Source: Anaerolineae bacterium (GTDB lineage Bacteria; Chloroflexota; Anaerolineae; Aggregatilineales; Phototrophicaceae). Taken from it: a stretch of DNA of 34,779 bases. The notes beneath the pieces were generated by a model that saw nothing but the letters and a program-made list of their open reading frames with translations, had not been told where the DNA came from and did no database searches. Below, one piece after another: positions 1 to 8,080 of this stretch. The stretch spans positions 1-34,779 of the forward strand of contig JAAXID010000234.1 in the NCBI GenBank assembly GCA_012270545.1. The letters run 5' to 3'. Numbering within the stretch: position 1 is the first letter of the stretch; the number at the start of each line of letters is the position of its first letter. The translations under genes and the position numbers were made by a program.

Positions 1-920
1 CCAATGCCATCGGTACTGTTCGCTAGCGTAACATGCTTGAGGGTAGCGCTGGCGCTGCTGCTGTTAATTACGATAATGCCGGTGTCGGCAGCTGCAATAG
101 AGTTTCCATAAAAGGTGCTGTTTTCGATTGTCAGTGTTCCCTCATTGTAAATAGCGCCGCCTTGGTCGCGCGCTGAATTGCCGCTAAAGACGCTTTTCTT
201 AATCGTTAGGGTTGAGCCGACTGTGTTGCGAATGACGCCGCCATCAACGCCCGCGTTGTTGATTAATACACTGTTTTCGATGGTCATGGTGGAACCATTA
301 TATAATACGCCAGCGCCACCGCTTCCGTTATTGCTTATAATGCTGTTTTTGATGTGAACGGTGGAACCCAGATTGTTTATCGCGCTGCTTTCTGTATGGG
401 CGTAGTTATTGTCAAACTTGCTGTTGTTGATGGTGAGGCTGCCGCCAGCAGTTACGATCGTACTCTCCCTGCCAACCACATCAGTAAAATTGCTGCCGGT
501 GAAGGTCAAATTATTTATCGTAACATTGCCGCCAACGGAAAAAGTTTGATAAGCGCCGCCGGTAATCGCATAATTGCCGCCTTCGATGACAACCTCTGTG
601 GTTATGCTGGGGGGCGCGGCAGTCAACGTGATGTCGCCAGTTAAAATTATGGTGTCGCTGCCACTGTCGCCTGCCTCGCAGCTATTTTTCGCCCCTTCTT
701 GAGCCGCCCCATTGGCAGAGCGGATCGCATTGGCTAAGCTGCAGTCGTCATCCACGGTGATATTAGCCGCGAGGACTTGTGCGGCGGGCAAGGCAAAGAA
801 TATAACTGCCAGGATGAAACCCGCTTTTAAAACGATGTTTTTCGGCGGAAATACAGATATGGCATTCAGTAATTGGGGTGTTGAGTTTTTTTGCAATTGC
901 AAAATCAGTTCTCTTTTCAC
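1..920 (-). CDS. Secreted right-handed beta-helix (CSLREA-like) protein, 3' part cut by window edge
   Basis: A reading frame on the minus strand stays open from about 926 to base 1. It begins with a hydrophobic signal segment (FILAVIFFALPAAQVLA, near residues 35-51), followed by CSLANAIRSAN. That resembles the CSLREA-type motif heading many secreted repeat proteins. The rest is a ladder of short units with the pattern TIENSxFxGNSA and AIYNxGTLTI, typical of pectate-lyase-like beta-helix adhesins or surface proteins. GTG codons at 926 and 920 follow an in-frame TAG; 920 is used here, with no clear ribosome site. The C terminus and any anchor lie outside the window. A surface or extracellular role is inferred; no enzymatic residues can be assigned. 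Confidence 0.7.
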   Translation of the reverse strand, partial: MKRELILQLQKNSTPQLLNAISVFPPKNIVLKAGFILAVIFFALPAAQVLAANITVDDDCSLANAIRSANGAAQEGAKNSCEAGDSGSDTIILTGDITLTAAPPSITTEVVIEGGNYAITGGAYQTFSVGGNVTINNLTFTGSNFTDVVGRESTIVTAGGSLTINNSKFDNNYAHTESSAINNLGSTVHIKNSIISNNGSGGAGVLYNGSTMTIENSVLINNAGVDGGVIRNTVGSTLTIKKSVFSGNSARDQGGAIYNEGTLTIENSTFYGNSIAAADTGIIVINSSSASATLKHVTLANSTDGI

Positions 921-1265
921 TCGCACGCTCTATCTTGGGAGTTCACATAATTATATCGCCACTGCCGCCAGCTGCAATCTCTTCGCGCGCGAGTGGCGGC
1001 GAACACGCAGATTGTGCTGACTTCGGCTGATTATATCGAACATGCTCTCCGCTTTCCCCCTGTCCTGGGTGGCGCAATCTAAAGCGGAAATCGGGTATAA
1101 TGCCATCACCCTAAGCAATAGAAATAGAACCAAGTTAATCTTGCGAAACGTGATTGGTAATCTATGGCAATGCGGGCTACAAGGCTTTCGATTATTTTGG
1201 CAGTATCTTTCTTGCGCTAGTCATTCTCATTACTTTCTTGGAATTGCTGACAAGGAGAAGAGAAA
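921..1265. other. Intergenic region between divergent genes
   Basis: No convincing gene lies in this 345-nt stretch. A TATAAT hexamer at 1096-1101 could be a -10 box for the downstream plus-strand gene, but no good -35 box is seen at 16-18 nt. Bases 1154-1262 read in one frame as a tidy hydrophobic helix plus TRRREN, which could be the end of a decayed membrane-protein gene. A 7-bp inverted repeat (GCCGCCA at 964-970, TGGCGGC at 994-1000) is present. Confidence 0.4.
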
Positions 1266-1589
1266 ATGACCTATACACTCAGACGCATCGGCTTCCTCTC
1301 CGCCGTCAAGATCGCCGCTGTCATCTCGGCTGCCGCCGCCGTCTTGCCCATCGTCCTGCTCATCGCACTCAACGCCATCTTCAAGTTCCTGGATGTTGAC
1401 ATTCCCGTCGATGTCCTCGGTCCCATCCTGGCGCAGATCGCCTTGTGGGCTGCCATCGCCGGCGGCGTTTCCACCGCGCTGACCGTCTCCATCTACAACG
1501 TCTGCGCCCCCATCTTCGGCGGCATCACATTCGAACTCAAAGCGCAGCATCCCCCGCGCAAACAAAAGGAAGATGTCGACATCGACTGA
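1266..1589 (+). CDS. Small membrane protein, DUF3566-like
   Basis: A 107-aa protein with two hydrophobic helices (about residues 13-41 and 52-81) linked by a short segment, ending in a charged tail (PPRKQKEDVDID). The second helix is followed by SIYNVCAPIFGGITFEL, which resembles the IYNLCA-x-x-GGI-x-V pattern at the end of DUF3566 proteins, so membership is suggested by pattern only. AAGGAGAAG lies just upstream and supports the ATG. The next gene starts about 90 nt downstream on the same strand. Function is unknown; the protein is expected in the inner membrane. Confidence 0.75.
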   Translation: MTYTLRRIGFLSAVKIAAVISAAAAVLPIVLLIALNAIFKFLDVDIPVDVLGPILAQIALWAAIAGGVSTALTVSIYNVCAPIFGGITFELKAQHPPRKQKEDVDID

Positions 1590-1680
1590 CGCGCATCCAA
1601 TCGCTTGACATCCACGCCTTCTCGGTTCATCATCTCTCCTGCAAATGAGCAGGCCGCTCCTCACGGTCAGGAGTTCTCTT

Positions 1681-2466
1681 ATGACAACCCCACTAAAGCA
1701 AGAGTATGACCGGAAAGGCTACGTCATCGTCCGCGAGGCCATTGACGCCGATCTCGCAGGCGAAACCGCCGAGCATGTGCACTGGCTGGCGGAGCGCAAT
1801 CCCAATATCCGTCCGGAGAAGTTCGGCCATCACATGCTGGTGACCGACCCCTTCATGCACAGGCTGGTCAGTGACGAGCGCCTGGTCGATATCGTCGAGC
1901 AATTCCTCGGATCCAATATCGCTATGTGGGCGGCGCACTATATCGCCAAACCGCCTGAGCACGGTCAGAAAGTCCTCTGGCACCAGGACGGCAGCTACTG
2001 GCCCCTAGAGCCGATGGAAGTAACCACCATCTGGCTGGCCGCCACCGAATCCACCCGTGAGAACGGTTGCCTGCGCGTCCTGCCCGGTACGCAGAACAAC
2101 CGCCTGCTATCCCGCCGCGAGATGATCGATGTGCCCGATGGCAAGAATGTGCTGGAATCCGGCATTCATCCCTCGCAGATTGACGATTCACATGTCATTG
2201 ATCTCGAGCTGAATCCCGGCGATGTCTCCGTTCACAATCCGCGTATCATCCACAGCTCCGAGCCCAACAGATCCGACAAGTGGCGCATCGGGCTGACCCT
2301 GCGCTGTATTCCGACATCGACCCGCGTCAAACGCGAGGGCGATCGTCCGATCCTCGTTCGTGGCGCGCCTGACGGCAGCAACAGCAACATCTACGCCGAG
2401 CGCCCGATCTACGATCCCGATGTTCACATGCCCTTCCGCGGCCTGGAAGACTGGATGCCCGCATAA
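1681..2466 (+). CDS. Phytanoyl-CoA dioxygenase (PhyH) family protein
   Basis: A 261-aa Fe(II)/2-oxoglutarate-dependent oxygenase of the PhyH family. The iron ligands can be placed: His101 and Asp103 in WHQDGSYW and the distal His191 in RIIHSSEPN. Arg202 in KWRIGLTLR fits the 2-oxoglutarate-binding arginine. The segment ENGCLRVLPGTQ is a family hallmark. The ATG at 1681 is preferred over an upstream start at 1645 because AGGAG sits 7 nt before it and the N terminus then matches family proteins. The substrate cannot be read from sequence; PhyH proteins hydroxylate many small molecules. It is followed on the same strand by a sulfatase and a methyltransferase, suggesting joint work on one organic substrate. 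Confidence 0.93.
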   Translation: MTTPLKQEYDRKGYVIVREAIDADLAGETAEHVHWLAERNPNIRPEKFGHHMLVTDPFMHRLVSDERLVDIVEQFLGSNIAMWAAHYIAKPPEHGQKVLWHQDGSYWPLEPMEVTTIWLAATESTRENGCLRVLPGTQNNRLLSRREMIDVPDGKNVLESGIHPSQIDDSHVIDLELNPGDVSVHNPRIIHSSEPNRSDKWRIGLTLRCIPTSTRVKREGDRPILVRGAPDGSNSNIYAERPIYDPDVHMPFRGLEDWMPA

Positions 2467-2525
2467 AGAATCGCGTGCTGAGGAGAGGTCAACAGGCGCT
2501 TCTGTGTCTGCAGAACTTGGATAAA

Positions 2526-2572
2526 ACTCAGTGCCCTCTTAAACCTCGGTGCCCTCGGTGGTTAAAAAGTTT
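2526..2572 (+). repeat. Intergenic repeat family A, copy 1
   Basis: Contains two tandem variants of the core: ACTCAGTGCCCTC, then CTCGGTGCCCTCGGTGG, ending in an A-rich edge. It fills most of the gap between the PhyH and sulfatase genes and ends next to the sulfatase ribosome site. Confidence 0.7.
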
Positions 2573-2584
2573 AGGAAGCCCGCT

Positions 2585-3907
2585 ATGCCGAAACCCAACA
2601 TCCTCTACATTCACTCGCACGATACCGGCCGCTACCTGCAGCCTTACGGCCACGCGATTCCCACGCCGAACTTGCAGCGGCTCGCTGAACGTGGCCTGCT
2701 CTTCCGCCGCGCCTACTGCGCCGCGCCCACATGTTCGCCCAGCCGCGCCGCCTTGCTCACCGGGCAATCGCCCCATAATGCCGGCATGCTCGGCCTGGCC
2801 AATCGCCACTTCCAGCTGCGCGACTTCAGCCAGCACATTATCCACACACTGAAGGGCGCCGGTTACACGTCGGCGCTGGCTGGCATTCAGCATCTTTCTG
2901 GCACGCGCTACCACGGCGGCTCAGCCGATGTCGGTTACGATCATGTGCTGACGGAATCCCGAAGCGATGCCCACAGCGCCGCCGCCGACTTCATCCGCTC
3001 AAATCCCGCCGAGCCCTTCTGGCTGACGGTCGGTTTCTTTGAGACGCACCGTGAATTCCCGACCGAGCACAACGTCAATCCGGATTATGTGCAGCCGCCC
3101 GCTCTCTTTCCCGATAGGCCGGGCACGCGGCGAGACATGGCGAATTACATCGCGATGGCGAAAATTCTGGATAAAAAGATCGGGCATGTCTTGCGAGCAC
3201 TTGATGAGACGGGCGCGCGCGAGAATACGCTGGTCATATACACCACCGATCACGGGCTCGCTTTCCCCGATATGAAATGCAACTTGACCGATCACGGCAT
3301 CGGTGTCGCCCTCATCATGGCTGGTCCAGCGCCGTTCAGCGGCGGGCGCGCCATCGACGCCATGGTCAGCCATATCGATATCTTCCCGACCCTCTGCGAC
3401 TTGCTCGGCATAGACCCGCCCAACTGGCTTCAGGGTCATTCGATTCTGCCGCTGCTGACCGGCGAGCTTGAATCGATCCGCGATGAGCTCTTTGCCGAAG
3501 TCAGCTACCACGCCGCCTACGAACCCAAACGCGCCGTCCGCACCGAGCGCTACAAATATATCCGCCGCTACGACGGACGCAGATCACCCGTGCTCTCGAA
3601 TATCGATGATGGCTTCACCAAGAGCGAATGGCTGGAGGCCGGTTACGCTGAGAGCCAAATCGCGCCGGAACGGCTCTACGATACTATTCTGGATCCTGCC
3701 GAGCGCGTCAATCTCATCGACAGCGCCGAACACGCGGATGTGCTGGGCGATATGCGCGCCCGCCTTGATCGCTGGATGCGCGCTACCGACGACCCGCTTC
3801 TTCAAGGACATGTGCCGGCGCCCCCCGGCGTCGAACTGAACGATCCCGCTGGCTTGTCGCCGCGCGGTCCAATGAGGATGATCGGTGGCAATGTAGCGGA
3901 AAATTAG
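2585..3907 (+). CDS. Type I sulfatase (formylglycine-dependent)
   Basis: A 440-aa sulfatase with Cys50 in PTCSPSRAALLTG, the C-x-P-S-R signature whose cysteine is converted to formylglycine. The N terminus PNILYIHSHDTG provides Asp13 for the metal site; the usual first Asp of the DD pair is His here. Asp222-His223 in YTTDHG is a second metal-site motif. MVSHIDIFPTLCDLLGI is typical of the C-terminal half of the alkaline-phosphatase fold. The ATG at 2585 has AGGAAG 6 nt upstream; an earlier in-frame codon at 2549 lies in the repeat and is rejected. No signal peptide is seen, so a cytoplasmic role is likely unless an unusual export route is used. It may release sulfate from an organic sulfate ester handled with the neighbouring dioxygenase and methyltransferase. 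Confidence 0.93.
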   Translation: MPKPNILYIHSHDTGRYLQPYGHAIPTPNLQRLAERGLLFRRAYCAAPTCSPSRAALLTGQSPHNAGMLGLANRHFQLRDFSQHIIHTLKGAGYTSALAGIQHLSGTRYHGGSADVGYDHVLTESRSDAHSAAADFIRSNPAEPFWLTVGFFETHREFPTEHNVNPDYVQPPALFPDRPGTRRDMANYIAMAKILDKKIGHVLRALDETGARENTLVIYTTDHGLAFPDMKCNLTDHGIGVALIMAGPAPFSGGRAIDAMVSHIDIFPTLCDLLGIDPPNWLQGHSILPLLTGELESIRDELFAEVSYHAAYEPKRAVRTERYKYIRRYDGRRSPVLSNIDDGFTKSEWLEAGYAESQIAPERLYDTILDPAERVNLIDSAEHADVLGDMRARLDRWMRATDDPLLQGHVPAPPGVELNDPAGLSPRGPMRMIGGNVAEN

Positions 3908-3949
3908 CGGGGAACTGTCAGGATGCTCGCAATCTGATGGGGAACATTG

Positions 3950-4636
3950 ATGTCCGACTTTCTGCAAGAGCAAATCGAATACTATCGTGCCCGCGCGCCC
4001 GAATACGACGACTGGTTCTACCGCCGCGGCCGCTATGATCTAGGCGAGGAGCACACAAGCCAGTGGCAGCGAGAAGTCCAACAGGTTCGCGATCAGTTGT
4101 ACAGCGTCTCGGACATCGGTCAAATCCTCGAGATGGCGCCCGGCACCGGCATCTGGACGGCGGAGCTGGTTCAAATCGGTGAAGGCGTCACCGCCCTGGA
4201 CGCCTCGCCCGAGATGATCAGCATTAATCGCGCCAAGTTGGGATCGGACAAGGTCAATTATCAGCTGACCGACCTCTTCCAGTATCAGCCGGCGTGCCAG
4301 TACGACATGGTCTTCTTTGGCTTCTGGTTGTCTCACGTGCCTGCCGCCAAGTTGCCGCGTTTTCTCGAGACGGTTTATGCTGCGCTGAAGCCGGGCGGCC
4401 GCCTTTTCATCGTCGACTCGCGCGCGGTGGATCTGTCCCGGAAGCACACGGGCACGGCAAATCTCGGCGACGAGTTGCAGCGGCGCGTCCTTAGTGACGG
4501 CCGTCAATTCGACATCTTCAAAATCTATTACGATCCCGCTGAATTGACTGAAACGCTGCGCGCCCACGGCTTCGACATCGCGGTGGAAATGACTGACAAC
4601 TTCTTTATCTATGCCGATGGCTGCAAATTACCTTGA
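3950..4636 (+). CDS. Class I SAM-dependent methyltransferase
   Basis: A 228-aa protein with the Rossmann methyltransferase layout: motif I ILEMAPGTGIW (residues 59-69), an acidic residue after strand 2 (Asp84 in TALDASPEM), the DMVFFGFWLSHVP region and the late motif LKPGGRLFIVDS (146-157). GGGGAA lies 5 nt before the ATG; an adjacent TTG at 3947 is a less likely start. It follows the sulfatase by 42 nt and is the last gene of the plus-strand run, ending 21 nt from the convergent glycosyltransferase. The substrate is unknown; a small-molecule target is inferred from the neighbours. Confidence 0.88.
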   Translation: MSDFLQEQIEYYRARAPEYDDWFYRRGRYDLGEEHTSQWQREVQQVRDQLYSVSDIGQILEMAPGTGIWTAELVQIGEGVTALDASPEMISINRAKLGSDKVNYQLTDLFQYQPACQYDMVFFGFWLSHVPAAKLPRFLETVYAALKPGGRLFIVDSRAVDLSRKHTGTANLGDELQRRVLSDGRQFDIFKIYYDPAELTETLRAHGFDIAVEMTDNFFIYADGCKLP

Positions 4637-4657
4637 GTCGGCAGCGGGGTTCGTTCG

Positions 4658-5761
4658 TTATCCCAGCGCCCGCTGATACAAGTCGATCACTTGCTCCGCT
4701 ACCGACGCCCAGGTCTGCGATTGCGCCCGCAGTCTTCCCGCCGCGCCCATCTTGGCCGCCTTTGACGGATTCTCCAGCAATTCTAACAGCGCGCGCGGCA
4801 GTTCTTCCGCAACATGCTCCTGCGAGACGACCAGTCCGGTTCCGCCATGCTCGATGGCGTCAGCCACGCCGCAGCCGTCCGTGCCCACCACTGCGGTGCC
4901 CGCCGCGCCCGCCTCAACTAGCACCAGGCCAAAGCCTTCAAACCACAAGCCGTCGTTCATCGCCGGCAAGGCGAAGACATCCGCCGCCGAAAACCAGGCG
5001 CGCATTAACTCATCTTCGACGAATCCCATAATCCGCACATTGTCGCGCAATCCCAACTCGTCAATCCGCCGCTCGACCTTCGCCGTGTACGCGCTTCCTC
5101 GCTGAATGCCCCCCATGATTAGGCACTGAACCCGCGGCAGGCGCTGGCGCAGGACGGCGATTGCCTCCACCAGCTGCAACGTTCCTTTCCGCGGCTTAAT
5201 CCCGCCGGCCGTGATGACGGTCGGTCCGCGCTTCTCCACACTTAGCGTCGGCGGCTCGAGGAAGCGCGCGACATCAACGCCGTTTCTGATGACATGGAGG
5301 CGCGCGCGCGGCATCAGCTCTCGCGCCACCTGCGCCGTATAGCGACTGACGCAGATCAATTGCGCTCGCTCGAAAGCCCGCCGGTACAGATCGCCCACGG
5401 GAAATGGGCGCATCCGCGGCAGATTGACATAGCTGCCGTGCGCCGTCACAAACAGCGGCCGATCGCCAACCGCCGCCGCTAATATCGCGTAGGGTTCGAT
5501 CGCGCAATGCACAATATCGCAATCGCGCAGAAGATGCTTCACCTGTGGGATCTGCGCCATCGACTTGATGAAAGTATGTCGTTCCGGTGGACTTACCGCG
5601 GGGAGCAGGGGATGTGTCTCAAAATTGACGGCCGGGCTGTTTCTCGCGCAGATGACGGTGGTAGCGATGCCTCGCGCGTGCAGCTGCCGGATCAAGTTCA
5701 GGCTATAAGTCGCCCAGCCGTTCTCCGTGCTCAGGTCAGAGGTGATCAGTCCAATTCGCAT
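4658..5761 (-). CDS. Family 4 glycosyltransferase (GT-B fold)
   Basis: A 367-aa glycosyltransferase. The N-terminal domain starts MRIGLITSDLSTENGWATY, the usual opening that binds the acceptor side. The C-terminal domain holds VITAGGIKPRKGTLQLVEAI (donor phosphate loop) and the E-x7-E type motif within EGFGLVLVEAGAAGTAVVG, as in GT4 retaining enzymes. A GTG at 5785 would add eight residues but has no better ribosome site; the ATG at 5761 fits the family. A short membrane protein lies 45 nt upstream on the same strand. It probably transfers a sugar from a nucleotide donor for surface glycan or glycolipid synthesis at the inner membrane face; donor and acceptor are not readable. Confidence 0.9.
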   Translation of the reverse strand: MRIGLITSDLSTENGWATYSLNLIRQLHARGIATTVICARNSPAVNFETHPLLPAVSPPERHTFIKSMAQIPQVKHLLRDCDIVHCAIEPYAILAAAVGDRPLFVTAHGSYVNLPRMRPFPVGDLYRRAFERAQLICVSRYTAQVARELMPRARLHVIRNGVDVARFLEPPTLSVEKRGPTVITAGGIKPRKGTLQLVEAIAVLRQRLPRVQCLIMGGIQRGSAYTAKVERRIDELGLRDNVRIMGFVEDELMRAWFSAADVFALPAMNDGLWFEGFGLVLVEAGAAGTAVVGTDGCGVADAIEHGGTGLVVSQEHVAEELPRALLELLENPSKAAKMGAAGRLRAQSQTWASVAEQVIDLYQRALG

Positions 5762-5806
5762 GCAAGTGGGGCGCGAAGCGATCACAGCGCGTCGCTGACG
5801 GGCAAT

Positions 5807-6004
5807 CTAGCCTTCGCTCGCTTCGGCCGCGCTTCCGTCATTCGCCCCGGCGCGGGCAGCCAGGCGCGCCCGCCAGGCCAACACGGCGGCGGAATCCTCG
5901 GCCGCAATCTCGTCGTGATGTTCTTCCATTGTGCCGACGCGCATCACCGCCAGCAGCAGCGCGAAATTCAACAGGATAATCACGACCATGACCGCAATCG
6001 CCAT
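5807..6004 (-). CDS. Small single-pass membrane protein
   Basis: A 65-residue protein with one N-terminal hydrophobic helix (residues 2-22, IAVMVVIILLNFALLLAVM) and a charged, alanine-rich tail (EEHHDEIAAEDSAAVLAW). GGAGG sits 7 nt before the ATG, which argues for real translation. It precedes the glycosyltransferase on the same strand and may be co-transcribed. No known family is recognised. Confidence 0.55.
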   Translation of the reverse strand: MAIAVMVVIILLNFALLLAVMRVGTMEEHHDEIAAEDSAAVLAWRARLAARAGANDGSAAEASEG

Positions 6005-6100
6005 CGCTGTCCTCCAAGATTCCCACGAGCCGACTTGGCCATATTATGAACGAGTATCGCTGGTCGGTCTAGGCTGAGTAAAGGCGCGAATGCAATTCAA

Positions 6101-6150
6101 GTCTTTACCACCGAGATCACCGAGATTATAGAGGACACAGAGGATAAACT
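6101..6150 (-). repeat. Intergenic repeat family A, copy 2 (inverted)
   Basis: The reverse complement reads ATCCTCTGTGTCCTCT...CTCGGTGATCTCGGTGGT, the same core as the other copies. It lies in the 304-nt gap 6005-6308 upstream of the RmlC-like gene. That gap also holds a 7-bp inverted repeat at 6234-6254 (GATTGCT / AGCAATC, 7-nt loop) and no gene. Confidence 0.7.
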
Positions 6151-6308
6151 GCTTTCGCCGCGTGTCCCGCTATGCAATCGTTCACACAAAAATTCGCGCG
6201 ATATGTTTGAAGCCGCCAATGAAATACATGTGAGATTGCTGTATCATAGCAATCAGCTTGTCGGAAGATTATATTCAAGCGCAGCTAATAGAAGTTGCCA
6301 ACGGATTG

Positions 6309-6857
6309 ATGACCAACTCCCCCGCCCAGCCCTTTGAACCTATCCACGGCGTCCAGACCGTGCCTTTAAACGCCTTCGGCGATGACCGCGGCCGCTTCAT
6401 GGAGACCTTCCGCGCCGAGTGGTTTCCCCAGGTCAACTGGGAGCGCCTGCAGAGCAACCGCAGCGACAGCAGCGCCGGCGTCTTGCGTGGCTTGCATTAT
6501 CACTTCAAGCAAGTCGATTATTGGCTGGCCGTCCGCGGCCGCATCCGCGCGGGCTTGGTCGATCTGCGCCGCACCTCGCCGACATATCTGCAATCCGCCG
6601 CCATCGACATGGGCGAGGACAATCTGCTCGGTCTCTTCATTCCCGAAGGCGTCGCCCATGGCTTTGCCGCCCTGACCGATTGCACCCTCATGTACATCGT
6701 CAACAATTATTACGATGGCGGTGCCGATGAATTTGGCATCGCCTGGGACGACCCCCAAGCAGCCATCGACTGGGGCATCACCGCCCCGGCGCTCTCTCAA
6801 CGCGACCGCGGCAACCCTCTCATCGCCGACATCCCACCATTCGCCCAACCACAATAA
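6309..6857 (+). CDS. rmlC: dTDP-4-dehydrorhamnose 3,5-epimerase (RmlC)-like cupin
   Basis: A 182-aa RmlC-family protein. RmlC epimerises C3 and C5 of the dTDP-4-keto sugar in dTDP-L-rhamnose synthesis. Visible features are DDRGRFMETF near the N terminus, VLRGLHYH with the catalytic His63, LFIPEGVAHGFAALTD and the C-terminal S-x-x-D-x-G-N-P pattern with Asp166. His65 and the QVDYWLAVRG segment differ from the usual HYQ...K(L/V)V, so substrate preference may be altered. The ATG at 6309 is favoured because it gives the standard length; a TTG at 6258 would add 17 unusual residues. No rmlA, rmlB or rmlD gene is in the window, so a related sugar-epimerase role is possible. Confidence 0.85.
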   Translation: MTNSPAQPFEPIHGVQTVPLNAFGDDRGRFMETFRAEWFPQVNWERLQSNRSDSSAGVLRGLHYHFKQVDYWLAVRGRIRAGLVDLRRTSPTYLQSAAIDMGEDNLLGLFIPEGVAHGFAALTDCTLMYIVNNYYDGGADEFGIAWDDPQAAIDWGITAPALSQRDRGNPLIADIPPFAQPQ

Positions 6858-6879
6858 TTGTCGCGGCGTATATTGTTCT

Positions 6880-6904
6880 TAGGGCGACTTGCCAGGTTGC
6901 CCTT
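6880..6904. repeat. Degenerate hairpin resembling repeat family B
   Basis: AGGGCGAC and GTTGCCCT pair around a 7-nt loop with one G-T wobble, resembling the family B hairpin. It lies just after the rmlC-like gene and could act as a transcription end; there is no T-run. Confidence 0.35.
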
Positions 6905-6934
6905 CTCCCTGCCGATGATTAGTTTCTATGCGGC

Positions 6935-6970
6935 TCTCAGTGTTCTCGGCGCCCTCGGTGGTGAAAAAAT
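6935..6970 (+). repeat. Intergenic repeat family A, copy 3
   Basis: Reads CTCAGTGTTCTCGG, then GCCCTCGGTGGTGAAAAAAT, matching the family core and A-rich edge. It lies between the convergent rmlC-like and SnoaL-like genes. Confidence 0.65.
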
Positions 6971-6996
6971 TCTGTACGGCTTGCGCCTGACGATAG

Positions 6997-8019
6997 TTAA
7001 TCCTGCATCCGCCCATGCCGCGCGATCGTCAGCTCGCGCATCCGCTCGAATACATCGACGCCGATCTGCTCGTAAACATGTAGCAGATCGATTAGCACCC
7101 AGTTTTCGCGAATCAGCCCGTTCTCGCAGCGCCAGAAGTCCAGACTGCGCATCGTGATTTCCTGATTCGCCGGCGCGATGCCCAGCCAACCATCGCCGCT
7201 TATGGTCATGCGCATGCCGGGCCAACCGGTGAAAGCGACATAATCGCTATCGCCGAACATCATGCCCTCGTCCTTGAAAACGCTGCGATCGGGCAGCGCC
7301 TTCAGAAAGGGAATCTGATGCCAATTGCGGAAGCCCGAAATTCGGCGCATCGAACCGATGCCCGCTGGCCCGTACCACATCATTTTCGGGTGCCAGTGGC
7401 GATCGATTTCCATTGCCGCCAAGCCCTCGGGCGAGCGCTCCAGCGCCACCAGCATCGCCGTCACCCAGTCCACGCTGGCTTTCGACTTCTCCTCGTCGTA
7501 CGCGCTTGTGATAATGCCGTCTTGCGTCGCCGGCCCCGGCACCACCCACTCCGGCGCCAAACTCGGCGTCAGCGGCCAGGCGCCCGCCTGCAGCATCACC
7601 TGCGGGATATCCCAAAGCGCCTGCATCTCGACCACCATCCCATCTTCCAGACGGAAGAACTCATGGTAGCGCATCGCCAGCAAGTGCATCGTCGGCGGGA
7701 TATCCAGCCACGGTCGCTCGAATACGCCCAGGTAATGCCCGCAGCAGCCGACCCAGTTTCCTCCCCGCGATTCGCCCGCCATGACGATGAAATCGCGCCG
7801 CTCCAAATCTGGGACAGCTTTCAGCAGCGGTGCATAAGCTTCTTCATACAAGCCGTCGACGCCAGCCAGCGTCTCCAGCGGATTCGCCAGCCGCACCAGG
7901 CAATTCCGAGCGAAAACCTCTCTCAATTGCCCGCGCAGCGCCCCCACATCGCAATCGTAAAGCGCCGCCCGCAGCTTCCCGATCCGCTCCTTGTTCCGGT
8001 TATGAATTGATTCTGCCAT
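6997..8019 (-). CDS. Two-domain SnoaL-like (NTF2 fold) protein 1
   Basis: A 340-aa protein made of two NTF2-like units, about residues 15-150 and 185-325. The second unit has HWHPKMMWYGPAGIG (208-222), WHQIPFLKALPDR and RSLDFWRCENGLIRENW (291-307), all typical of SnoaL-like polyketide-cyclase relatives. The first has the matching pattern PLLKAVPDLERRDFIVMAG. SnoaL proper cyclises polyketides, but many family members are uncharacterised. This is the last of three consecutive same-strand genes of the same build; the gap to the next upstream one is 48 nt and made of repeat family A. No polyketide synthase is present, so a catabolic or hydrolytic role on small molecules is at least as likely. Confidence 0.82.
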   Translation of the reverse strand: MAESIHNRNKERIGKLRAALYDCDVGALRGQLREVFARNCLVRLANPLETLAGVDGLYEEAYAPLLKAVPDLERRDFIVMAGESRGGNWVGCCGHYLGVFERPWLDIPPTMHLLAMRYHEFFRLEDGMVVEMQALWDIPQVMLQAGAWPLTPSLAPEWVVPGPATQDGIITSAYDEEKSKASVDWVTAMLVALERSPEGLAAMEIDRHWHPKMMWYGPAGIGSMRRISGFRNWHQIPFLKALPDRSVFKDEGMMFGDSDYVAFTGWPGMRMTISGDGWLGIAPANQEITMRSLDFWRCENGLIRENWVLIDLLHVYEQIGVDVFERMRELTIARHGRMQD

Positions 8020-8029
8020 TTTCGTTTTC

Positions 8030-8080
8030 GCCTTTGCGCTTTCTCTGTGCCCTCTGCGCCTCCGTAGCTAATCCCTTTTT
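8030..8080 (+). repeat. Intergenic repeat family A, copy 4
   Basis: Contains CTTTCTCTGTGCCCTCTGCG, then CCTCCGTAGCTAATCCC. It fills the space between SnoaL-like genes 1 and 2. Its A-rich edge overlaps the last codons and the TAG stop (8068-8070) of gene 2, giving the C terminus VKRD. Confidence 0.65.

Noticed and set aside
964..1000. GCCGCCA/TGGCGGC inverted repeat as a terminator
   Set aside because: The loop is 23 nt and there is no T-run; it also lies upstream of both flanking genes rather than after one.
354..1020. Plus-strand frames of 96 and 102 aa
   Set aside because: They lie antisense to the coherent minus-strand beta-helix frame and have no domain-like pattern.
2526..2572. Repeat family A as CRISPR or tandem array
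   Set aside because: Copies are kilobases apart, on both strands and imperfect, with no regular spacers.
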